A DNA stretch of 64,000 bases from Chloroflexota bacterium (GTDB taxonomy: Bacteria > Chloroflexota > Anaerolineae > Aggregatilineales > Phototrophicaceae): contig JACRPS010000004.1 in the NCBI GenBank assembly GCA_016223085.1, forward strand, positions 62,001-126,000. Direction: 5' to 3'. The position numbers were made by a program, and so were the translations under genes. The notes below the pieces were generated by a model, which worked only from the letters and a program-made list of their open reading frames with translations, was not told where the DNA came from and did no database searches. Numbering within the stretch: position 1 is the first letter of the stretch; every line of letters begins with the position of its first letter. This document shows, one piece after another, positions 8,823-17,152 of the stretch.

Positions 8823-9840
8823 GATCAACGAACAGCCGGAGGTGTTGCGCCGCCTGCTGGCGGAGGAATGGAGCAACGTCAGCGCGATTGCCCAGGCTAT
8901 CCGGCACTTTCAGCCGACCTTTGTCTGCATCGCCGCGCGCGGCACGTCGGATAACGCCGCGCGTTATGCCCAGTATACGCTGGGCATCCATAACCGCCTG
9001 CCGGTGGCGCTGGCTGCGCCATCCATTCATACCCTGTACGAAGCCCCGCCCGATCTCTCACGCGCATTGGTGATCGGCATTTCGCAGTCGGGGCAGTCGC
9101 AGGATGTGCTGCGCGTGGTGACGGATGCGCAGCAGCAGGGAGCACTCACCGTCACGATCACCAATGACTCGGCCTCGCCGATGGCGCAGGCGGCGCAGCA
9201 TCACCTTGCGCTGCTGGCCGGTGAGGAAGTGAGCATTGCCGCCACCAAGACGTATACGGCGCAGTTGATGGCGGTCGCCATGCTGGTGGCCGCGCTGGCC
9301 GACTCGGACTCGCTGCGTGCCGAACTGCAGGCGCTCCCGCAGCATGTCAGCGAAACGCTGCGCCAAGGAGAAGCGATTGCCCACTGGGCAGAACGTTACC
9401 GCTACATGACCAGCTTCGTCGCTATCGGGCGCGGCTATAATTACTGTACTGCCTTTGAAATCAGTCTGAAGATCAAGGAATTGTGTTACGTCACCGGCAG
9501 CGGCTACAGCGAAGCCGATTTCCTGCACGGGCCGATTGCCCAGGTGCAGCCCGGTTTCCCCGTCATCGTGATCGCGCCGACCGGCAAAACACTGCCGGTG
9601 ATGCTTGACTTCTGCCCCCGGCTGAAAGAACGGCAGGCCGAAGCCATCGCCATTTCCGACGATGACCGGGTGCTGGCTGCCGCGCGGCAGCAGGTGCGTC
9701 TGCCGTCCGGCATCCCGGAATGGCTCTCGCCGCTGGTGGCGGTTGTGCCGGGGCAGATGTTTGCCATGTACCTGGCGCAGGCCAAGGACCACGAACTGGA
9801 CCGACCACGAGGCCTGACAAAAGTCACCATTACGCGATGA
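8803..9840 (+). CDS. Double-SIS sugar-phosphate isomerase/deaminase (GlmS C-terminal or NagB-II type)
   Basis: Protein of 345 aa with two SIS domains (first about residues 35-165 with ARGTSDNAARYAQY and GISQSGQSQDVL; second about 200-330) and the C-terminal DRPRGLTKVT tail typical of glucosamine-6-phosphate isomerases. The glutaminase domain of GlmS is absent, which fits glucosamine-6-phosphate deaminase of the NagB-II/AgaS group, converting GlcN-6-P to fructose-6-P. The conserved IKELCYVTGSGYSEADFLHGP segment is present. The start at 8803 lies within the end of the upstream gene. In this operon it would finish the route from imported amino sugar to glycolysis; NagA deacetylase is not encoded nearby. 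Confidence 0.87.
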   Translation: MSYLEREINEQPEVLRRLLAEEWSNVSAIAQAIRHFQPTFVCIAARGTSDNAARYAQYTLGIHNRLPVALAAPSIHTLYEAPPDLSRALVIGISQSGQSQDVLRVVTDAQQQGALTVTITNDSASPMAQAAQHHLALLAGEEVSIAATKTYTAQLMAVAMLVAALADSDSLRAELQALPQHVSETLRQGEAIAHWAERYRYMTSFVAIGRGYNYCTAFEISLKIKELCYVTGSGYSEADFLHGPIAQVQPGFPVIVIAPTGKTLPVMLDFCPRLKERQAEAIAISDDDRVLAAARQQVRLPSGIPEWLSPLVAVVPGQMFAMYLAQAKDHELDRPRGLTKVTITR

Positions 9841-10778
9841 CTGCTTCCGATCTCGCACTCGGCATTGACATTGGCGGCACCAAAATCGCCTTCGCGCTGG
9901 TGAACCGAGCAGGCCGCGTGCTGGCCGAAAACCGGATTCCCACGCAGCCAGCCGACGGCGTCCGCGTCACCTTTGATCGCATCGCCGGTGCGGCGCGTCA
10001 CCTGCTGGAACAGGCCGCGCAGCCATTTGCTGGCATCGGCGTGGGCAGCCCCGGCATCATTAACCCGGTCACCGGTGTATGCCAGCATGCGGTGAACCTC
10101 GGTTGGGCCGATGTGCCCATCCGTGACGAACTGCAACGCCGGCTGCCGCTGGACGTGCCGATTCTGGTTCACCACGATACCAACGCCGGAACGGTGGGCG
10201 AATGGGTATTTGGCGCGGCGCGCCAGGAAGCTAACTTTGTCTACCTCGCCATTGGTACAGGGTTGGGCATGGGCGCGGTCAGCGATAACCGGCTGCTGCT
10301 GGGGCGCGGCTTCACGGCGATGGAATTCGGCCATGTTTCGCTCGACCCAAACGGGCGTCTATGCACCTGTGGCACGCGCGGCTGCGGCGAGATCTACATC
10401 TCCGGCGTGGGACTGCTGGCGGGCTACCGCGAACACGCACCCCGTTTTCCGGATAGCTCACTGGCCCAGCAGGGCAACGTAACCGTCAACGACATCGTGA
10501 CCGCGCTGTATGCGGGCGATCCGCTGGCGTTGGCGATTGGCGAGGAAGCGGCGGACAAACTTACGGCGATCACCGCGTACTGCGTTGGCACGCTGTCGCC
10601 CGGCCTGTTTGTAATCGGCGGCGGGCTGGGACTGGCACTCTACGACTGGCTGCTGCCCCGGCTGGAATCCGGCGTGCGCGCCCGCACTTTACCCGGCACG
10701 CACGCGCAGTTGCGCTTCGCCCGGTCACAGGTGACAGCCAGCGCTGCCGGGGCTGCCGCGCTGGTATGGCAGCAGTAA
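9837..10778 (+). CDS. ROK-family sugar kinase (glucokinase/N-acetylglucosamine kinase-like)
   Basis: Cytoplasmic ATP-dependent sugar kinase of the ROK family (313 aa). The N-terminal phosphate-binding motif LGIDIGGTKIAFAL, the probable catalytic Asp in HHDTNAGTVGEW, and the zinc motif CTCGTRGCGE are all intact. The start at 9837 uses ATGA overlap with the SIS gene; an upstream in-frame start at 9720 would lie inside that gene. The operon points to N-acetylglucosamine (GlcNAc to GlcNAc-6-P) as substrate, but glucose cannot be excluded from sequence alone. Confidence 0.9.
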   Translation: MTASDLALGIDIGGTKIAFALVNRAGRVLAENRIPTQPADGVRVTFDRIAGAARHLLEQAAQPFAGIGVGSPGIINPVTGVCQHAVNLGWADVPIRDELQRRLPLDVPILVHHDTNAGTVGEWVFGAARQEANFVYLAIGTGLGMGAVSDNRLLLGRGFTAMEFGHVSLDPNGRLCTCGTRGCGEIYISGVGLLAGYREHAPRFPDSSLAQQGNVTVNDIVTALYAGDPLALAIGEEAADKLTAITAYCVGTLSPGLFVIGGGLGLALYDWLLPRLESGVRARTLPGTHAQLRFARSQVTASAAGAAALVWQQ

Positions 10779-10790
10779 ACCGTTTCTGGT

Positions 10791-10814
10791 AGGGACACGA
10801 TATATCGTGTTCCT
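10791..10814. terminator. Palindrome between convergent operons
   Basis: AGGGACACGATA paired with TATCGTGTTCCT: 12-bp arms with one mismatch and a perfect 16-bp core. It lies 12 bp after the ROK kinase stop and 14 bp before the end of the convergent DUF4380 gene. It belongs to the GTAGGG hairpin family seen elsewhere in the window and probably acts as a bidirectional 3'-end structure. Confidence 0.65.
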
Positions 10815-10828
10815 TCACCGTGTCTTTT

Positions 10829-11749
10829 TTACCCCGGACTCAGCGCCGTCTGTATTCTCGGCAGCACATTCTGGCGCACATCGGCGTCGTTTTGCGGCTC
10901 GGCCACGTCGCGGAACAGCCACCAGTGTTCGACATGTTCCACCGCCGCGCCGGGTTCGAGTATAACCACCGGCCCCAGCGTTTCCAGTTCCAGCATGTCG
11001 CTATTGGTGAACACTTCGACACTGCTGCCTTTGTCAGGGTAGACCGCGCCCGGCACGGTGCGGTGTGTCTTCACAAACAGGTGGCCGTGATTGGCATAGG
11101 CCAGCCAGCCCTCAGCACTGCCCAGGCCAATCTTCTGCGGCGCGCCGCCCGCCTGCTGTTGCAGCAGAATATACTGCCGCCCCCATGTCCAGCGCGGATC
11201 GCTCATATCCACATATGCCCACAGCACCAGGTTGCCTGTTGGCAGCAGGTCTTCGGGATGCGTGCCGCGTGGCGGCAGCGGAATGATCGCCCGCCCGCCA
11301 CCGGCCATGACCGACAGCGACCAGGGCGCCAGTTCAACCGGCCACACACCGGTATTGCGCAGCCGGTGAACAAGCTGAACCTGGGTCGCATCTGCCGCCA
11401 GCGAGATGTCCATCTCTTTCTGAATGTGAATTGTCTCGTTTTCCGGTGTCTGAATGACTCGCGCAAAGCCATCGTGAGGCTCGAACTGCACCGGCACGTT
11501 GTCCGGCGCATTGGTACGACCATCAATCTCCGGCGCGTGCCACAGGCGGTGACCACCGTAAAGCTGCCACGTATCGCCGCCCATCAGCCCAAGCGCCCGC
11601 GGGTCTTCGTAAAACTCATTCGCCTCGCCGGGGAAACCAAACCGAATGATACGGGGCCCCACGTCGGTCATCACCACCAGCTCAACCTGACCGTTTGCCA
11701 GCCGGTAGCAGTTTGGCCAGCCGTGATAATGGATTTTTTCGATGTTCAT
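10829..11749 (-). CDS. DUF4380-like protein (aldose-epimerase fold)
   Basis: Cytoplasmic protein of 306 aa that resembles the DUF4380/galactose-mutarotase-like beta-sandwich group (TDVGPRIIRFGFPG near the start, then GGHRLWHAPE and WSLSVMAGGGRAIIPLPPRG). The start at 11749 (MNIEKIHYHGWPNCYRL) is preferred over an upstream ATG at 11791 because homology-like sequence begins there. It is the last gene of the GH94-GH9 operon, so a role in handling the released sugar or oligosaccharide is plausible. No catalytic assignment can be made. Confidence 0.7.
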   Translation of the reverse strand: MNIEKIHYHGWPNCYRLANGQVELVVMTDVGPRIIRFGFPGEANEFYEDPRALGLMGGDTWQLYGGHRLWHAPEIDGRTNAPDNVPVQFEPHDGFARVIQTPENETIHIQKEMDISLAADATQVQLVHRLRNTGVWPVELAPWSLSVMAGGGRAIIPLPPRGTHPEDLLPTGNLVLWAYVDMSDPRWTWGRQYILLQQQAGGAPQKIGLGSAEGWLAYANHGHLFVKTHRTVPGAVYPDKGSSVEVFTNSDMLELETLGPVVILEPGAAVEHVEHWWLFRDVAEPQNDADVRQNVLPRIQTALSPG

Positions 11750-11830
11750 CGGGTTGCCTTCCGGGTGAAAAAAGAACGCCGGAACGATCATACCACCGTC
11801 CCGGCGTTCGTGGATATAACCGGTCTGCTG

Positions 11831-13645
11831 TTACCGGAATGCCTGCGCATCGAGATAGGCCGCCACCCACACCAGCGGCGCGTTCCAGTTAATCGTGACC
11901 TCGTTGGTTGACCACGAGCCAATATCGTCCAGATAGCGGCGCGCCGGCGGTCGCTTCATCAGGTTCGCCTGCTGCGCCACCGGGTCGGTCGGATTGGCAT
12001 TCGGCCCACCCGCGACCACTCCAGGGGGCGGCGGCGGAAAACCTGCTTCCGGCTGGTTAGCCCAGAAGCGGTGGTGCGGGTGCTGCACCACGTTTGTGCC
12101 GTAGCCGGTGATAAAGCTGAACGCAAGTGCGTTGCGCCCCAGCAGGTAATCCATGCTTTCAGCCACGCCATGCAGATAGCGCGCGTCACCCGTGAAGTCG
12201 TAAGCCAGCGCCAGGATAATCGCGTTATTGAGCACGTCCGAATTCGACCCCCAGTAATACACGTTGGGGCGCAGTGACACACGGTAGCCCTCACTGCCCA
12301 TGATGGCGAGAGAACGGTCGGCAACCTCGACAATCTGCCCCTGCAGCGCGGCAATCTCATCATCGGACAAACAGTGGGACAGCAACGCCAGCGAGATCGT
12401 GCCCAGCGCCGCCGTGCTGCCCCAGTTCATCGGCGCGGCGTCCTGTGTCAGACCGCCAGGGAAATGCTGGAAGAACGGAGACGCTTTGACAAACTCGCGG
12501 TACTCATCCTCGCGCGTGGTGATAAACAGTTCCGCCGCCGCCCAGTAAAATTCGTCGTCCACGTTCGGGTCGTCGTAGTTGCCGCCGCCCTGGCCGGGGA
12601 TGTTGCCGTACACGAAGATCGGGTTGTCGTTGGCCGCACGCCAGGCTGTTTTGGCCGCCTGCAAACACCGTTCTGCGAAGGCCGCGTCCATGTCCTGCCA
12701 GATGCGCGCGCACTGCGCCGCCGTCGCCGCCAGGTTCAGTGTGGCCGCCGTCGAAGGTGGCATCAGCGAGCGGCCTCGTCCCGGCGCATGGTTATCTACC
12801 ATCGTCGGCGGCAGCAGGGGTATGCCTGACCAGCGTTCGTCATGCAGCTTGTGGTGAACCATGCCCGCCTGTAGCTGGCCGTCCGGCACCTGCATCGCCA
12901 GCAGGAAGTCCATCTCCCAGCGCGCTTCGTCGAGGATATCCGGTACGCCGTTACCGCTTTCCGGGATGGTCAGCGAACTATCGCCAAAGGCGTCCGGCAG
13001 CCGTTCGTACAGGTTGTGCAGCGTCCACACGGCAATCCCACCGTTAACCACGTATTTGCCATAGTCGCCGGCGTCATACCAGCCGCCGCGCGCGTTGAGT
13101 GTGTAGTCGCAGCCGTCCCACTGCGTCCCCTCGGCATCCCATCCCTGAAAGCAGGTCACAGCCCCGTCGCTCAGGTGTCCGGCAGGCCGCGACCAGCTAC
13201 CCGCGTATTGCTCGTCCAGAGCGATTCCACTGCGGTTGAGATAAAAGTAGCGCAGCGCGTCCACTTTAAGCTGACGGTACAGGTCGCTGCCGATGCGGAA
13301 TGGTACACTGCGAACCTCATCCATAACCAGAATATAGGCGCCGGGCGTGGTAACGCTGGAGAAATCAGCGGTTAATACCCAATCGCCGCTGGCCTCATCG
13401 AGCTTGCCTGATGCAGTCGTGCCTTCGGCAACAATGGTCTGCGTCACAGCATCCAGCAGCGACCAGCGCACGGCCTGATCGCCCGTACCCGCCAGCATCC
13501 CGTATTTAGGCGCATCCGGCAGGTAGCCCACCTGATTTATGCTCACGGTACGGCCTGCGCTCTGCGCGTGTGCAGTCCATTCACTCCCCATTGGATGCCC
13601 CCCTACCAGCACCAGCAGCGCCAATGACCACAGCCAACGTCGCAT
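11831..13645 (-). CDS. Exported GH9 cellulase with N-terminal Ig-like domain
   Basis: Glycoside hydrolase family 9 enzyme (604 aa) expected to cleave beta-1,4-glucan outside the cell. A signal peptide (MRRWLWSLALLVLVGG) is followed by a CelD-type Ig-like domain (about residues 32-120, INQVGYLPDAPKYG) and the (alpha/alpha)6 catalytic domain. GGWYDAGDYGKYV holds the two conserved aspartates Asp191 and Asp194; the catalytic acid is Glu582 in NEVTINWNAPLVW. HHRFWANQ, a conserved GH9 His motif, is also present. No carbohydrate-binding module or dockerin is seen. It follows the cellobiose phosphorylase gene by 25 bases, giving a cellulose to cellobiose to glucose-1-phosphate route. Confidence 0.92.
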   Translation of the reverse strand: MRRWLWSLALLVLVGGHPMGSEWTAHAQSAGRTVSINQVGYLPDAPKYGMLAGTGDQAVRWSLLDAVTQTIVAEGTTASGKLDEASGDWVLTADFSSVTTPGAYILVMDEVRSVPFRIGSDLYRQLKVDALRYFYLNRSGIALDEQYAGSWSRPAGHLSDGAVTCFQGWDAEGTQWDGCDYTLNARGGWYDAGDYGKYVVNGGIAVWTLHNLYERLPDAFGDSSLTIPESGNGVPDILDEARWEMDFLLAMQVPDGQLQAGMVHHKLHDERWSGIPLLPPTMVDNHAPGRGRSLMPPSTAATLNLAATAAQCARIWQDMDAAFAERCLQAAKTAWRAANDNPIFVYGNIPGQGGGNYDDPNVDDEFYWAAAELFITTREDEYREFVKASPFFQHFPGGLTQDAAPMNWGSTAALGTISLALLSHCLSDDEIAALQGQIVEVADRSLAIMGSEGYRVSLRPNVYYWGSNSDVLNNAIILALAYDFTGDARYLHGVAESMDYLLGRNALAFSFITGYGTNVVQHPHHRFWANQPEAGFPPPPPGVVAGGPNANPTDPVAQQANLMKRPPARRYLDDIGSWSTNEVTINWNAPLVWVAAYLDAQAFR

Positions 13646-13670
13646 CAGGCTCCCTCGGTGTTCCGTTTAC

Positions 13671-16112
13671 CTAGCGCAGCAGCACCACCACCTCGCAGGC
13701 TGGTTTATCCGTCACCGGTACCACGTTACCTGCGATTGGCTGCCCATCTACCGACAGCGCCACCGTGTTACCCGGCCCATCGCGTCGCACCGTGATGTCG
13801 TAGCGTGTCCCCCGGAACCGGCGTGTTACCTGAAATCCCGGCCACGAGGCAGACACAACCGGCGCGATGTACAGGCCGTCATAACCAGGTCGAACACCTA
13901 GAATCCAATGAGTGATGGCAACGTAATTCCAGGCGGCTGTCCCGGTCAGCCAGGAATTTTTGGCTTCACCGTGGGTAGCCGCGTCGCGTCCGGCGATCAT
14001 CTGCGCGTAGACGTAGGGTTCGCAGCGGTGGACGTCGCTGATCGCCTCCCGCGCCGACGGATTGATGCGCGTGTAGTAGTCAAACGCCGCGTCACCCCGC
14101 CCGACCATCGCTTCCGCAATCATAATCCAGGGATTGGTATGGCAGAAGATGCCGGCATTTTCCTTGTAACCCGGTGGGTAGGACGAGATTTCACCGAGAT
14201 GCAGATAATACCGGGAATAGGCCGGCTGCTGGAGAATGATGCCGTGCGGCGTTGCCAGCCGGTCATGCACCGCATCCAGCGCCTGCCGCGCGCGGCCATC
14301 ATCCAGGCCGATGCCGGCCATCACGCAGATGCCCTGCGGTTCGATAAAAATCTGCCCTTCCTCACAGGCCGCCGACCCGATCACGTTACCATAATCGTCA
14401 TAAGCGCGGCGGAACCACGCTCCATCCCAGCCCTGATCGCGGATGACCGCTTCCATAGTGCTGGCTTCGTCCAGGTACACCTGCCCGGCGGCTTCGCCGC
14501 CATAACAGCGCCGGGCGATCTCCGCCATCTCTTTGGCCGCCAGCACAAACAGCCCGGCGATCAATACCGACTCGGCGGTTTTTCCATCCTTATTCGTCGT
14601 TGTCTGGAAGGATTCACCCGGCTCATCGGAGAAGGTGTTGAGGTTCAGACAGTCGTTCCAGTCCGCGCGCCCGATCAACGGCAGGCCGTGCGGCCCAATC
14701 CGGTCAAGCGTGTAACCGATGCTGCGCCGCAAATGCTCGTACAGGGGCTGTTCCGTGCCCGGCTGGTTATCAAACGGCACGTCCTCGTCCAGAATCTGCC
14801 AGTCGCCTGTTTCCTTGAGGTACGCGGCAACCCCCAGCACCAGCCACAGTGGATCATCGTTAAAATTGCTGCCGACGGCGTGGTTGCCGCGTCTGGTCAG
14901 CGGCTGGTACTGGTGATACGCGCCACCATCCGCAAACTGGGTCGCTGCGATGTCGAGAATCCGTTCCCGCGCGCGGGCCGGAACCATGTGGACAAAGCCG
15001 AGTAAATCCTGATTCGAGTCGCGGAAGCCCATGCCCCGCCCTACCCCGGATTCGTAACCGGAGGCCGACCGCGACAGGTTAAACGTCACCATACATTGGT
15101 AAGCGTTCCAGATGTTCACCATCCGGTTGGTATGCTCATCCGGCGTCGTCGCCTGATACACCTCCAGCAGTCCGTTCCAGTACTGCCGCAGCACAGCCAT
15201 CGCCTGCTCAATCACCTCGGATTGCAAATACCGGGCGATCACCGGCTTTACCGTTCGTTTGTTGATCGTCTGGGACTCCGGCGGGTCGAACTTCTGGTTG
15301 CGGGGGTTTTCGTGATAGCCCAGCACGAAATTGACGGTGCGGCACTCGCCATGCTGGAGGGTGAGGGCGACGTGGTGCGAACCAATCGGCGCCCAGCCGT
15401 GTGCTATCGAATTGCAGGACAAGCCCCGTTCGACCACTTCAGGATGGTCAAAGCCCCGGTACGGGCCGAGAAACGCATCGCGCGAGGTGTCAAACCCGGC
15501 CAATGGCTCTGAACAGGCGAAGTAAGCGAAGTGGTCACGCCGTTCGCGGTATTCGGTTTTGTGGTAAATCACACCGTCTTCCACCTCAACCTGACCAATA
15601 CTGTAATTGCGCTGGAAGTTGGTCATATCGTCGTAGGCATCCCACAGGCAGAACTCTACCAGCGAAAACAGCGAAAGCTGTGCTGGCGTCTGGCGGCGGT
15701 TGGTGATGCTGATCTGCCATACTTCCAGCGTCTCGCCCAGCGGAACGAAGTAGCGCACACTGGTTTCAATGCCAGCATACAGCGAGGTGATGGTGGTGTA
15801 GCCCAGACCATGCCGGCAGGTATAGCTGTGCAGCTTGCGGCGCACCGGCTTCCAGGTCGGCGACCAGTATTCTCCACTCTCGGTGTCACGCAGGTACAGG
15901 TAGCGCCCGCCGTCATCCATCGGCACGTTGTTATACCGATAGCGGGTTAGCCGCCGCAGCCGCGCATCACGGTAAAAGGAGTAGCCGCCGGCGGTGTTAC
16001 TGATGATTCCGAAGTAGGCCTCGCTGCCCAGATAATTCAGCCAGGGCAGCGGTGTATCCGGTTTGGTAATGACGTATTCGCGCCGCGCATCGTCAAAATA
16101 GCCATAACGCAT
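13671..16112 (-). CDS. GH94 cellobiose phosphorylase
   Basis: Cytoplasmic disaccharide phosphorylase (813 aa, the usual length) that splits cellobiose with phosphate to glucose-1-phosphate and glucose. The N-terminus (YGYFDDARREYVITKPDTPLP, then AGGYSFYRDARLRRLTRYRYN) is closer to cellobiose than to chitobiose phosphorylases from memory of both families. Substrate-binding Arg364-Asp365 lie in GFRDSNQDLLGF. The general acid is expected to be Asp487 in the ADWNDCLNL motif. It is the first gene of the operon with a GH9 cellulase and a DUF4380 protein. A CelR-type operator and a promoter lie 116-171 bases upstream. Confidence 0.92.
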   Translation of the reverse strand: MRYGYFDDARREYVITKPDTPLPWLNYLGSEAYFGIISNTAGGYSFYRDARLRRLTRYRYNNVPMDDGGRYLYLRDTESGEYWSPTWKPVRRKLHSYTCRHGLGYTTITSLYAGIETSVRYFVPLGETLEVWQISITNRRQTPAQLSLFSLVEFCLWDAYDDMTNFQRNYSIGQVEVEDGVIYHKTEYRERRDHFAYFACSEPLAGFDTSRDAFLGPYRGFDHPEVVERGLSCNSIAHGWAPIGSHHVALTLQHGECRTVNFVLGYHENPRNQKFDPPESQTINKRTVKPVIARYLQSEVIEQAMAVLRQYWNGLLEVYQATTPDEHTNRMVNIWNAYQCMVTFNLSRSASGYESGVGRGMGFRDSNQDLLGFVHMVPARARERILDIAATQFADGGAYHQYQPLTRRGNHAVGSNFNDDPLWLVLGVAAYLKETGDWQILDEDVPFDNQPGTEQPLYEHLRRSIGYTLDRIGPHGLPLIGRADWNDCLNLNTFSDEPGESFQTTTNKDGKTAESVLIAGLFVLAAKEMAEIARRCYGGEAAGQVYLDEASTMEAVIRDQGWDGAWFRRAYDDYGNVIGSAACEEGQIFIEPQGICVMAGIGLDDGRARQALDAVHDRLATPHGIILQQPAYSRYYLHLGEISSYPPGYKENAGIFCHTNPWIMIAEAMVGRGDAAFDYYTRINPSAREAISDVHRCEPYVYAQMIAGRDAATHGEAKNSWLTGTAAWNYVAITHWILGVRPGYDGLYIAPVVSASWPGFQVTRRFRGTRYDITVRRDGPGNTVALSVDGQPIAGNVVPVTDKPACEVVVLLR

Positions 16113-16227
16113 GATGATTCTGTCCTTGTTCGCTCAATCCCCGATGTTCAGGCTGGTGTACCTGTCGGGTATCAGAACGAAGCATTGGCCGCCTACCCCG
16201 CTGCTTCGACACCGGCCAGCACTTAAT

Positions 16228-16243
16228 TTGGGAGCGCTCCCAA
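16228..16243. promoter_or_regulatory. CelR-type operator
   Basis: Perfect 16-bp palindrome TTGGGAGCGCTCCCAA. Its central 14 bases TGGGAGCGCTCCCA equal the site bound by the LacI-family cellulase regulator CelR in actinobacteria such as Thermobifida, which is released by cellobiose. Here it lies just downstream of a predicted -10 box and in front of a GH94 cellobiose phosphorylase and GH9 cellulase. The cognate regulator is not in this window. Binding by a CelR homologue is inference. Confidence 0.85.
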
Positions 16244-16253
16244 CCCTGATCTG

Positions 16254-16283
16254 AGTATAACACGAAAACCACAGCGACAACAA
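16254..16283 (-). promoter_or_regulatory. Predicted sigma-70 promoter of the GH94-GH9 operon
   Basis: On the minus strand TTGTTG (16283-16278) and TATACT (16259-16254) are separated by 18 bases. The operator at 16228-16243 begins about 10 bases downstream of the -10 box, where a bound repressor would block transcription. Confidence 0.55.
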
Positions 16284-16514
16284 AACCCGGCCCTAAGCTA
16301 TATACAGCCAATCAATCTTCTGCTTTGTGACGCGATGGTTGAAGTACAATGAAAACATGCGGCGCAGTTTGACAGGTGTTGCTGAATGCTGCCGGAACTG
16401 ACTGCCCGGTTGGCGACTGCCTTTCGCTCACCATCGCTGCCGCACTCTTTTCCAGCAAACCGTTTCGAGTCTGTAACGTTGGCGCACGGATGACGGTATA
16501 TCAAGCAAGACAAC

Positions 16515-16540
16515 GGAACATCACGTGCGGCGGCGTCTGA
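16515..16540 (+). promoter_or_regulatory. Possible ECF autoregulatory promoter
   Basis: GGAAC at 16515-16519, the common ECF -35 element, is followed after 16 bases by TCTGA at 16536-16540. This lies 33 bases upstream of the GTG start of the ECF sigma gene. ECF sigmas often transcribe themselves from GGAAC-type promoters, but the -10 match is weak. Confidence 0.35.
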
Positions 16541-16573
16541 CGTTGTAAACGTACAACCGGAGAACTAGCCATC

Positions 16574-17152
16574 GTGTTGCAACCGCCGACCAGTCTGGAA
16601 CGCACGATCCGAAAGGCACAGAGCGGAGATGAACAGGCGATCGCATCTCTTTATCAGGGATACGCGCAGAAAATCTACCGTTATATTGCCTATCGCGTGC
16701 CGCCAGAGGATGCGGAAGATTTAACCGGGGAAGTTTTTGTTAAAATGGTTGAAGGGCTTCCCACCTACCGCATCACGGAAGTTCCGTTTGAAGCCTGGCT
16801 GTATCGTATTGCGGCAGCGCGGATAGCCGACTATTACCGGCGCAAAAAGCGCCGGGTGGAAGTGGAACTGGACGAACAAACGCCGGAAGCCGAGGCGCAG
16901 CCGGAAGAACAGCTGCTGGAACAGCAGGAAATCGAGGCGCTGCGCGAGGCGCTCCAGCAGCTAACACCGGAGCAGCAGTCCATCTTGATCCTGCGGTTTG
17001 TCGAACGCAAAAGCCACGAGGAAGTGGCAGCGATGTTGCAGCGAAGTGTATCCGCCGTCAAAACCATCCAGCACCGCGCGCTGACGCATCTGGCGCAGGC
17101 CCTGGGCACCCGGAAGGAATCGCGTCACTACCTGCGAGGCAGCCATGATTGA
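16574..17152 (+). CDS. ECF-type RNA polymerase sigma factor
   Basis: Sigma-70 family factor of 192 aa with region 2 (about residues 20-90; YRYIAYRVPPEDAEDLTGEVFVK and PFEAWLYRIAAARIADYYRRKKRR) and region 4 (about 118-175; LTPEQQSILILRFVERKSHEEVAAMLQRSVSAVKTIQHRAL). Region 3 is absent, as in ECF factors. GTG at 16574 is preferred, with CCGGAG upstream. The stop overlaps the start of the next membrane protein by eight bases, the usual arrangement for a sigma and its membrane-bound antagonist. The inducing signal is not known; an envelope stress or surface polymer signal is likely from the partner's extracellular SH3 domain. Confidence 0.9.
   Translation: MLQPPTSLERTIRKAQSGDEQAIASLYQGYAQKIYRYIAYRVPPEDAEDLTGEVFVKMVEGLPTYRITEVPFEAWLYRIAAARIADYYRRKKRRVEVELDEQTPEAEAQPEEQLLEQQEIEALREALQQLTPEQQSILILRFVERKSHEEVAAMLQRSVSAVKTIQHRALTHLAQALGTRKESRHYLRGSHD

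Larger units (their letters stand above)
16113..16573. other. Divergent intergenic region between GH94 operon and ECF sigma gene
   Basis: A 461-bp gap without a credible gene. The left half holds the untranslated leader, operator (16228-16243) and promoter (16254-16283) of the minus-strand cellobiose operon. The right half holds the leader of the sigma factor gene, with a possible ECF-type promoter at 16515-16540 and a perfect 6-bp repeat (GTTGTA 16542-16547, TACAAC 16552-16557). I see no RNA gene in it. Confidence 0.7.

Noticed and set aside
10820-15005. Plus-strand open frames of 363 and 365 aa
   Set aside because: Antisense shadows of the DUF4380 and GH94 genes; no domain, poor start context.
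16313-16573. A possible tRNA or small RNA in the sigma-factor leader
   Set aside because: No cloverleaf or strong extended stem could be built; only short repeats are seen.
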